Shown here: positions 45,745 to 55,082 of the stretch, in pieces
Position numbering within the stretch: the stretch's first letter is position 1
Layout of the letters: the number at the start of each line of letters is the position of its first letter
NCBI GenBank assembly: GCA_003971905.1
Contig: RSEE01000082.1
Span: forward strand, 186,001-250,000
Direction of reading: 5' to 3'
Length of the DNA: 64,000 bases
From: Moniliella sp. 'wahieum'
Taxonomy: Eukaryota > Basidiomycota > Moniliellomycetes > Moniliellales > Moniliellaceae
Notes under the pieces: model-generated
Seen by the model: only the letters and a program-made list of their open reading frames with translations
The model's database searches: none
Told to the model about the DNA's origin: nothing
Program-made: the position numbers and the translations under genes

Positions 45745-47690
45745 AATGGCGGAGCACAAGAGACGGCATTCGTCCCGTGACTTCGAAAACGCTCGGTTTA
45801 GCAGCACCAAAGAGTGGTCGTTTTGGCCGGAGTTGAAGAGGGAGACGTTTTCGTTTTCGACCGCAGGCCATGTAATGTCAACCTGCGCACAACCACTTCG
45901 CCTCCAAGAATTATATGGTCTTACGAGGCGTCTCCTGAATCATTCTTTATCGGAGGAGACTTTCATAACGATCTAATCCTACTTTTGTTCTACCAGGTTG
46001 GCCCGGATGCCAGCGAAGGTGCGTACGTGGTCTCTGTTCACCGCGCCACCAGTCCGCTGGATATCGATATGGAAAACAGTGATTCATCAGTATGTTGCGT
46101 TCATGAGCATGACATTGTCATGCCCTGTGCATCAATTCCTACCTATGATCACCCTTACATCGTCTTGGATGGGTCTACACTTCGGTTTTTGTAAGTCCAA
46201 CCCTGCCCCCATTTTTCGCATTGTCCTTGGCATCTGATCGATTTCATCATCGTTTCTCCATCATATCCATCAGAGACATTGGTGGCCGATAGAAGTGGTT
46301 TTTCGAGTATGCCATATCAACGGGAGAGCCTACATCCCGGGCGGTTCTGGATGCACCACAAGACGATTCCTTGGCGCATCACTCTCTCAATAATCTCCCC
46401 TTTAGAGTCGATTCTGTTTGTGTCGTGCAGGAGTGAGCTGTTCGTTTTTGACCGTGCATCGGGCGCCCGCCTTTGGTCACTGTCCGAAATGATGCAAAAT
46501 GTATCAGGTTACTGCACCAATATGGTACACCTTTCGATTGGTAGGACTGGTTCGCCTCTGGACAAATCCTGTTTACATGAAGCGGTAAGCATCCTTTCCC
46601 ATATTGCCTTGTTTTTGAGAACAAAAAACTAAATGATTTTTCTTTGCGCTTCAGGATCCACCTAACTGGTGCTTCGATTGGAGGAGCGATGGAAACATCA
46701 TTCTCTCTTCACTAGAAGTGTTCCCTGACTCGGAGAGTTTTTGGTTTCTCCTGCACACACCTCGTGACTCTTCGACTATTCCCTCCTATCTCTGTATAGT
46801 GAAGGGCTATCGCCATGCCTTTACCGGGACCGTACACACCCACCCATCTTGGTTTGTCACGGTCAACTTGGGAGGCATTACTGCTCCGGGTCCAATCATC
46901 CCTCCCACTCTCAACTATGACAGTCGCTTCATGTACCAGGCACTCTCCGACGGCTGGTCATACAAAGTGGACTCTGTCCTGCCAGGCGAGAAGGTCACCT
47001 CCATTCCGTCAACCACAAGTATCATGCCCTACAGTGAACCTCCGCTGCGCCTTGGATGCCTCAGATTGGTCCTTGTTGACTGGAAACATTCTCGTTTCCC
47101 AATGAAATTCTGTTGACAGACATGCCCCTTCGACCGACTCGGGTTGATACGCCGACACCGATGGTCTTGGGACCTGATCTCGTCCCTGATATTTCCCAAA
47201 TTGAGAAGGACAATGACAAGAATCAAAACCAAAATGGGAACAACAGTGTCCGACATCCCATGGTTCCCACCGATTCGTCCACTCCCAATCAGCACCCGGA
47301 ATTCATCTCGTACAACCACAGCTCCACTTCCTTTATTGAGCCGAGGAGTATCCTCTTCTCCACAGGGGCATTTTTGGCATTCAAAGACGATTCATATTAT
47401 AGGGATCCTCCCACTCGCTTTCACCAATTATATTGGGATTGGAGTGCCAAGGCACGCCACTGGCTCCAAACCCACTGATTGCATCCCATTTGGGACCCTC
47501 AACATCCTCACAGCCTGGACTGGTTCCCTCTCGGTCCTCAGGCCGCACACCTCATTTTCCTTGCCGCATTTCCGACAGGTAAGACCCATCGAATCCACCG
47601 GTGCTATGCGTTGGCGGGAAAAGGGGGAAGTGTTACGGGCTGCGGCGGACCCGAGATGGTCCGATCCAAGCTGAGGCCCGCCTGCTGCGC
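45745..47690 (+). CDS. Spliced gene with PQQ-like beta-propeller blades, unknown function
   Basis: Not assigned to a named family. An exon from about 45803 (after a TTTAG acceptor) reads RVVVLAGVEEGDVFVFDRRP and PPRIIWSYEASPESFFIGGD, with AYVVSVHRATSPLDI further on, ending at a GTAAGT donor near 46187. A second blade-like unit near 46420-46480 reads LFVSCRSELFVFDRASGARL then WSLS. Later exons read NWCFDWRSDGNIILSSLEVF and FWFLLHTPRDSSTIPSYLCI (46660-46800), then HTHPSWFVTVNLGGITAPGP. The 'FVFDRxxGxxxWS' units match PQQ/quinoprotein-type propeller strands. A later region holds an Asn/Gln-rich stretch (47205-47250) and FIEPRSILFSTGAFLAF. A GTAAGA donor at about 47580 suggests a further exon, but the sequence beyond passes into repetitive DNA. 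Start not found; intron-exon detail is uncertain. Confidence 0.5.
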
Positions 47691-48238
47691 TCACATGCCC
47701 AGTAGAGCGAGCTCCGCAGGCCAACCAAGTGTGATGATGGTTGGCTAAATAGGTGTCGTGGTCCGAAGGGCCATGCATCCGCGCAACATCCGCGCAACCG
47801 TGGCCCTCCGCCCAACCGAGCTTCCACCTCTGTCTTCGTTTCCTTTTCCTTTCTCGGTCGCGCCTGCGGCGACCAACCCCGCCTTCGACGTGTCTTCCTT
47901 TCTGCAGACCTTCTTGTATTCGTTTCCCTTTTGATCATGCCTGCCCCCCTGGTTGTGGGGGATCCTTTCTCCCACCTTTCGTTCTCGTCATCTCTCGTCT
48001 ACCCTCTATCCTCGTCCTTTCCCGCCTATCCTGTCCGACCCCGCCCGTTTTCCAGCCAATTGATCCAGTTGACAGTCAGCCTCCTCTTGTTAGCGTCCGA
48101 CTCCTCCTCCGACCTCGTCCTCCAGCAATCCGTCAGTCCAGTCGAGCGAGCCCTCCTCTAGCCGCGTCGATTTCCAGTCTCTATCCAGTCTCAGTTGAGG
48201 CAGTCTTTGTCCGCCGCTGCTTCCTCCCCTCCCTAAGT

Positions 48239-48423
48239 CCGGAGGCTTCAGGCATGTTACTACAGCCCAAGCCGGTGCAGACGCAGTCAGTTGCTACACG
48301 AGCAGCCGCCTCACCAAAGGTCTCTCCTCGTCCCTAGGTACTGTACGCTCGAATTCACTAACTAGCCCAAGCCCGAAACTACCGTGAGTCGACCTACCGT
48401 CGCCTAAGGGATTGTACCCCATC
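48239..48423. repeat. Dispersed repeat, copy A
   Basis: Shares its start (GGAGGCTTCAG...GTTACTAC...CCCAAGCCGGTGCA) and its end (CCCGAAACTACCGTGAGTCG, then TTGTACCCCAT) with copy B at 51038. The middle is diverged. It follows 500 bases of CT-rich DNA. It could be part of an old transposable element; no element protein is visible and I leave the class open. Confidence 0.7.
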
Positions 48424-48722
48424 AAAACCCCAACAGGGCGGCCCCCCTTATGAGTTCTGAGTACTCAGTCTGAGTGTTCTATGCGATCGAAACGCGTAGA
48501 AATGATGGTATCATCAAGGACAATATATCAGGGATGGCTAGCGGCTCCCAACAAATTGGATTAGGCGGCGCACGAAAGCTATAGGCGGTGCGCACATAGA
48601 TGCGTGAAAACGTTCGCAACATTTTACTTGCCTGAACTGTAGTGCAGGCTACCTAGGCGCCTCTTTCCACATGAGGCCTGAGGCTCAGGCTCAAGCGCAT
48701 GCGTTCCTGCCGCCTGAGGGCA

Positions 48723-48760
48723 CGAGGCTTGAAGCTTGAAGCTTGAAGCTTGAAGCTCTT
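48723..48760. repeat. AAGCTTG heptamer array
   Basis: About five copies of GCTTGAA in tandem; a further TTCAAGC array in inverted orientation lies at 48905-48940. Confidence 0.85.
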
Positions 48761-48904
48761 AAAGCTCCCGATCTTAAGCTTCAGGCTTCAAGAATTTCAA
48801 GCCACAACAAGTCTATTACTCAGATCTCAGATCTCAGACTCAGTATACTCATACTCGGACTCACCGGTCAGGAAGGCTGTCCCCAAACACGCTCCTCTCA
48901 GCCG

Positions 48905-48940
48905 CAGAAGCTTGAACTTCAAGCTTCAAGCTTCAAGCCT
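48905..48940. repeat. AAGCTTG heptamer array, inverted relative to 48723
   Basis: About four copies of TTCAAGC; with the array at 48723 it forms an inverted pair about 150 bases apart. Confidence 0.8.
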
Positions 48941-49353
48941 CAATATCGCACTATCTCAATCTTCAAGCTTCAGGGCTGACATGTGGAGAATGCATCTCAT
49001 ACAGCACACACTGCATCGGCCTCTGAAAATCAGGGAAGAGAAGAGAAGTATAAGGCCTAAGGCCCTAAGGCTTATAGGCCTTGCACCATGCTTGATGTCG
49101 ACGAGCGATCGCTTGAGAGGCATGGATGTATGATGCATGATATACGATGTATGACGCGTGACGGGTGCCGCTGTCGGAGCCGCGCAACGAAACATTTCCG
49201 GGACGAGGCGCAAGAAGGGTGGGACTCCTTCATAGATTGATGTCGGCGAAGCCGGAGGGCATATGCCATGTGACATGTGACATGTGAGGCCTGAGAGGCC
49301 CGGAGAGCCCTCCAGGGTGGGGGCGGGAGAGGGGGCTCAGCCGGTCAATATAA

Positions 49354-49419
49354 GTCAACGGGTCAACCCTTGTCAACCCTCGTCAACCCTTGTCAACCAC
49401 GTCAACCACGTCAACCACA
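49354..49419. repeat. GTCAACC-type tandem array
   Basis: About seven units of GTCAACC with CTT, CTC or AC spacers (period 9-10). Confidence 0.85.
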
Positions 49420-50575
49420 TCTCGGTCTGAGATCTGAACACTCAAGTTGAGTCCAATGTTCAACCACTAACTGCTCCGCCTGGACGGATAAACGTTAAAC
49501 GTATCAACAGTAAACTGCTTAGAAGCATGGGGAGAATTCAAGTCAGCGTGTGGTTCCCGAGGAGCCTACTGTAGAGGCAGTGTGACATGTGACATGTGAT
49601 GCATGATGGTAGAGAGCAGCGTCGTTAACGTGATTGATGTCATTAACCATCATTATCGCGTCTGCGTCTGTTACCTCCAGTCCGTATAAGCCACAATTGG
49701 TTCTATAGTCGATCCTATACAAGCCGAAAGGGCTTGCGCTTATGGCGCTTATATGAGCCAAAAGCGGATGGGATAGGCGATTATAGAGAGAGGCCAGAGC
49801 AGCGCCATCTATACTAGCGGTTAATTATAGCAATAGTGCTTCGTTCGTGCCTTGGTTACAAAAGGGAGAGAGGGAAGCGGGAAGAACACAGAACAGAACA
49901 ACATGACCGTCGATGAGATCGATGGGACTGTAGCTGGTTCTATGTATAGCAAGTGCGAAGCAGAGACGAACGAGCACACACGGAGTACTGCGAGCAGCCT
50001 AAGACCTAACTGCTGACTGTGCTGACTGCTGAACGCTGAACTCATCCTCTGAGGACTCAACCTGAATGCGCAGCCAGCCCAGAGCAAGTTTTGAAAATTG
50101 GCATTGAAGCTTGAAGTATATCTCGAGCGGGAACGAGAACAAGAGAGGAAAGACATCATGCGTGCACGGGGAGTGGCTATCGAGTGGCTTTTGTTGTAGA
50201 ACTAGTCAGCAGTTTTCTAGTCACTGCTAATCACAAGTCACATGCATCACAGCTATACTATATATACCCTGCCTTCTGTACTCAGTGTACTCAGTACTCA
50301 CTGCATGCAGTCACGTCCTCTCAGATCTCAGATCTCACGCGTCACAGTGACATGGCCACAAAATACCTGCAACACCATCCTGGAGGAAGAGGGCACATCA
50401 AACATCTGCCTCAAGCTTCAAGGAGGGTCTCTCAGGGTCTCGATCTGTAGCACCCTCCGGCCTCCCGCGTCCCGTCGCCGTCAACGCGTCTCAACGTGTC
50501 AACTTTAAACCCTTCAAGGTGGGGTGACAGATCTGAGGTCCAAAAGACCTGACAGGTTCGAGATCTGACTGGAGA

Positions 50576-50603
50576 GTGACTAGTGACTAGTGACTAGTGA
50601 CTC
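50576..50603. repeat. GTGACTA heptamer array
   Basis: Four tandem copies of GTGACTA; each join creates an ACTAGT palindrome-like step. Confidence 0.85.
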
Positions 50604-51037
50604 CCCGGCGATGAGAGTCAAGCTGATTGGTTGAGCTTAGTCGAGCTTCAAACTCCAAGTGACGAGTACTAACTAAAGTGATTCCCCCAGTTAGTACGTT
50701 ATACTGTAACAATTTCATTGACAGAGGTTAAGTCTGGGACAGGGGAACACTACGCCTAAACCGACCCGTTCACTTTGCGTGTGTTACTTGGTAGTGCCAC
50801 CATGCTAGGGAACCAGGGGGATCGCCAGGATATCAGGAACCTCTGGTGCTTGCCATCCGCGTACCCGAGGTGGTAGCGCGTGTGGACACGGATGAACGTG
50901 GTAGACTTCCGAGCTATACAACAACACTACTGTCGACTTGCAGCGCTTGAGGTTCTACGCCGCGGTATCTACACGTTTTACATGTTACGCGTTGCACGTT
51001 TTGAAGAGATTCTCCTGCCTCTGCTCGACCCTATGCC

Positions 51038-51253
51038 CCGGAGGCTTCAGCCACGTTACTACGGCCCAAGCCGGTGCATATATACGCTGCCTTGCCACAC
51101 ATGCAGTGCAGCCACCTATGCTTGACGGCTTTACGGTTTGGCACCCAGCGGCCTCTCTCTCCTCGTCCCTAGCTCCGCTCGGATCCACCACCTAGCCTAA
51201 GCCCGAAACTACCGTGAGTCGACCTACCGTCTCCGAAGGTATTGTACCCCATA
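51038..51253. repeat. Dispersed repeat, copy B
   Basis: Second copy of the repeat at 48239; its last 60 bases are nearly identical to copy A while the middle carries a longer, different insert. Confidence 0.7.
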
Positions 51254-51722
51254 ACCCTGGCTGAGCCCCTTGGTGGGGCCCCCGTCTCCGTGACATGTGA
51301 CATTGAATCAGGGGGAAGGATGGAAGGGGTGGCTTCCGTGCAGATCTCCCTGGTATATATGTACTTGGCAAACCTGTCTCTTTTCTTGCAATCTATTTGC
51401 GCCCCAGTAGTTTTCCCTTTCCCAGTTTCCTTCGGTGTCCCAACATGGGCATTTGTTCATGCACCCAGTATTGCATGTACACAACTTGGTACATGATCGA
51501 TCTCCGAGTCTCTTGGTAGGATGCGCGGCTGGGCTGGGGGGGGCATCCCGTCCATGAGGATGGAACGGTACAGTGGGGAGCATATAGATAGAACAAGGCA
51601 GCACCATTGGACTTACTAGATTCCTGGCCGACGGCTTGTCGCCGTGACCACACAATAAAGGGAAGGTTCAAGTGACGTACGAACGACACCGCTTGGGCGA
51701 GCCGGGTGGCGTCGTAAACACG

Positions 51723-51769
51723 CGTAACGCACAACTCGTAACGCACAACTCGTAACGCACAACTCGTCA
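51723..51769. repeat. 14-bp tandem array
   Basis: Three and a half copies of GTAACGCACAACTC. Confidence 0.88.
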
Positions 51770-53256
51770 CGCGGATGATAATCGATAATCGATAAATCGA
51801 TAATCCAAGGCAGACAATCCCAAACGCATTCACATCTTGGCAGATACATTTCGCACTCGGTTGTAGCGTACATACTCGGACTCAGTACTCAGTCTGAGTA
51901 ACTCAAGTATCGAGGAGTGCTCACCTGCTCACCGGTCACTCAGTCTGAGATCTGAGGGCGACTGAGCGCACGCCTCTCCGCCTCAGCGCTCAGTCCGAAA
52001 TTGAAATTGAATATCCAGATGGTAAGATCAAGGTCGGAGAGACGCCACACCCCGACACGCGTCGGGTAATCTGGCAGCCCTCACGATCTCAGATCTGGAG
52101 ATATCCAGCTTCCAGAGTGGCTGAGAGGCTGGTCCACACGTACGTACATTCCCAGTATTCAGATTGAGATTGAGATTGAGCTATTGAGTCTACATACCCA
52201 GCACTCCATACTGCGTAGTGCCTCTCCAGCGAATCAGTAACCGGTAACCGGTAACCTAGGGCCTATAGTGGGGCCAAGGGAAGATCTCAGCCTGAGGCTC
52301 AAGCCTCAGGCCCTCAGGCCGGGCAAGCCGGTCAAGCGTCAAGCCAAGGGACCAGCGGCTCAGCCAGGAGCACCGCGCGCCCTCCGTCTGAGTACTCAGC
52401 GCGTCAGCCGCTCCGGCTGAGCCCTATTAAACCCTTGAGCCCCCACGGGCGGGTGGGTACACGCATGCATCATACATCATGCATCGAAGAATTCGATCCC
52501 CAAGCTCCCTGGCCAGCAGCTTGAGGCGTTGCATGTTACACGCTGTTAAGCCTTTTGGAAGCGCAGCCACAGGATGTCGGATCGTCGAATCGCACAGCAC
52601 ACAGTACTGTGGTACTACCGAGCACTGGATCATGAATCCTGAGGATTCAGTCTGAGGCCTGAGCGCCTGAGCCTGATATTGATTGAATCCTGCATGGTGC
52701 GGAATGCTATGCGCGCCCACCGGCCACCATCCACACATCCACAACAATTTATCCGCCATGCTCTTGGGGGCGCAGGCGTCCTGTCCGTCTCTAGCTGGTT
52801 CAGCCAAGCCGTCGGAGTGAGTCGTGAACCGTAGCGCGTGACCGCGTGACCGGTATCACCGGACAAACCTCGGTGCTCGTACTTGTACTGAGGCGAGTAG
52901 TCAGCGCCATAAAAATGGTGTGTGTTTTGGCGTGTGTGTGCGCTGATTGGGTGGGTGGTAATGAAATGGATCAAACGAGCGTGGGGGGTGGGATGCTAGG
53001 TGCCTAGCGCCAACAAACACAGCTAGGTGCAAGCCAACAGGGGCTTGGTGTATGGGCAGGTGCGGCGGGGGCGGAGAGAGGGCGAATGTGTGGTGGCGGA
53101 ACCCCGCTGGTGGAGGACTGGGCGCTGGAAGGGGAGGCGCGTGGCGAGTGCTACGTATCGAGGCCGGATAAAAAAAGCAAAGCGAGGGGACAGTGGCGGG
53201 GTGGGTGGGCGAGGGACGGCGACTTGTTTCTGGTATGCTGTGCGCTATGCGATGCT

Positions 53257-53276
53257 GGGGGGTAGGGTTAGGGTGT
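53257..53276. repeat. Short interstitial TTAGGG-like tract
   Basis: GGGGGGTAGGGTTAGGGTGT: two telomere-type units in a G-rich setting. Too short to be a telomere; may be a chance or healed-break remnant. Confidence 0.45.
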
Positions 53277-54793
53277 GTGAAACGATGCGCGTGATGCAAT
53301 GCACTGCGATGTATAGACCACCGCACGCGTGGCCCGCCCCCAAGCCATAGCAGTCATCATGCATCAGTGCATCTGTGCTTCAGTACTCAGTCTGAGTACT
53401 CAGGGCTGCATTCTGCGCGCCCCGCCACACCGCAGGGTGTGGCGCAGGGTGTGTGTGCCTTGCGACGGCGCACAACAAATGACCCCATGCAGGCGGAATG
53501 CATACGGCTGCTCTGTCCGCTCTGGTGGGACGCATCTGCAGAGGGGACCCTAAGGCCTAACCCCCCCACGCTGTCCCACGTCGCTTCCGTCCTGCGCAGG
53601 GCCTGAGCCTGCCTGAGCATGTCAGATCCGCGGCGGGGCGCCGAGGCAGGCGCGTAGTAGGCGGACGTGCCCCGTCGGCGCATCGGACAGCTGGGCGTGG
53701 GCAGTGTGCTGCGCTGCCTTTGCCACAGCACGCGCCAGCCTGTCTCGATCGCTGGGCTGCCTTTGGCTGCTGGGATGCGCTGGGATCGATGATCGATCGG
53801 GCTGCGTCGGGTCGCAGAGGATGGGTGATCTGAGACAGACGCCATACTATGGCGGGTACGCGCTGGGGGCAGACGCAGGCAGGGGCCTGTGTAGGGGTAT
53901 GTATATATGTATGCATAGCATCCTGCAGCGCATGCACCCGTCCCGACGCGGCCGGCGCCATCTCGGGCACGGGCGATGTGTACCCGCCTGCACCCCGGCG
54001 ACCCCAGTAAAAACCCTGGCACACGCGTCTGCGGGCGTGGGGCGGACCCTCCCATCACCCTCCCTCTGCTCCTCCACCCTGGTCTTCTCGCTTCCGCCCG
54101 CTGGGTCCCGTGCCCTGCCCTATCCGCACCATCGACCCTTCCTTCCCTCCGCTCTGCTCTGCTCCACCTCCATCGCATCTCATCCCCTCCCCTCGTCGTA
54201 CGTGTTACCCCTTCCTTCCCCCATCCCCCACCGACAGCCCACGCGGGGGGGCAGCCTTGCCTCTGGCCAGCACACCTCCTCCAACCGCAAGTCACTAGCT
54301 TCCCACTACCTTCACCAGTCCAGTGCGCCGCCCCACCGTCGTTCTGTGCTCCTGCCGCCACAATCGATCCACTGGCTCTCCTCCGCCTCGTCCGTCGTCC
54401 CGCCGCCCACAACACAACTCCGTCGGCGCCCCACCGATCGCCGACGGTCCGATCCCACACCCCACTTCACATCAGTACTCAGTAGTACTCAGTACTCAGG
54501 GCCGCCACCCGAATCACAGCTGCGCAGCCGGACGCTGGCCATGTCCTTAGCGTTGGCGCACGTGCCCCCCCCGCCCCTAACCCCCCCCCCCGCTTTTCCT
54601 TGTCACATGTCACATCCATCTCGGGTGCTATCCCAGCTCCGTCTCCTTGTATCCGTTACTGACTTGCGCTCCTTCGTTTTTGCCCTCTCTGTGCGCTGCG
54701 TCACATTAATCTGCACTACTCATTTCCGGGGCTACCGTCATGTCCGCGACTGACCTGCTGCGATGTTGACCGTCACGTTTACCGCCGACCATG

Positions 54794-54852
54794 CATCATC
54801 ATCATCCCATCAACATCCTCATCCTCATCGTCATCGTCATCGTCATCATCGT
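54794..54852. repeat. CATCAT/CATCGT trinucleotide-type array
   Basis: Imperfect repeats of CATCAT, CCTCAT and CGTCAT over about 60 bases in the promoter side of the zinc-finger gene. Confidence 0.8.
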
Positions 54853-55082
54853 GCATGGTCCCGCCCTCTTCAGGCGCCAGGTGTGGTAGCTCAGCTTAGC
54901 TCGCCCTCCAGGTTCAGGTGGATTGAACGGCGCTTTCCTGCTGTGTTGACCTGATCCTTTTAAGTCCAAGTGGGAATTCGGAAAAGACCTTTCTTCACCC
55001 ATCATATTTCGCCTCGCCCCCGGCAACCCCCTCCCCCTCCTCCCTCTAGCGTTACCTGTTCTACCTCCCACGGCGGCCATCC

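Larger units (their letters stand above)
47691..55082. other. Gene-poor tract rich in short palindromic repeats
   Basis: About 7.4 kb with no gene I can support on either strand. It is filled with recurring short words: AAGCTTGA arrays, AGTACTCAGTCTGAGTACTC, TGACATGTGACATG, TCAGATCTCAGATC, GCCTGAGGCTCAGGC and TGATGCATGATGC. Two copies of a 190-220 bp dispersed repeat, a GTCAACC array, a 14-bp array and a short TTAGGG tract are listed separately. Open frames here are short and lack splice sites or motifs. Confidence 0.6.

Noticed and set aside
47728-48435. Solo long terminal repeat around copy A of the dispersed repeat
   Set aside because: A TG start and CA end can be chosen, but no matching flanking duplication is seen and copy B does not share the upstream half.
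48723-49419. CRISPR-like array from the regularly spaced short repeats
   Set aside because: Units are 7-10 bp with no unique spacers; eukaryotic nuclear context.
53387-54460. 357-codon minus-strand open frame in the gene desert
   Set aside because: Low-complexity Arg/Gly-rich translation, contains palindromic repeat words, no family feature.
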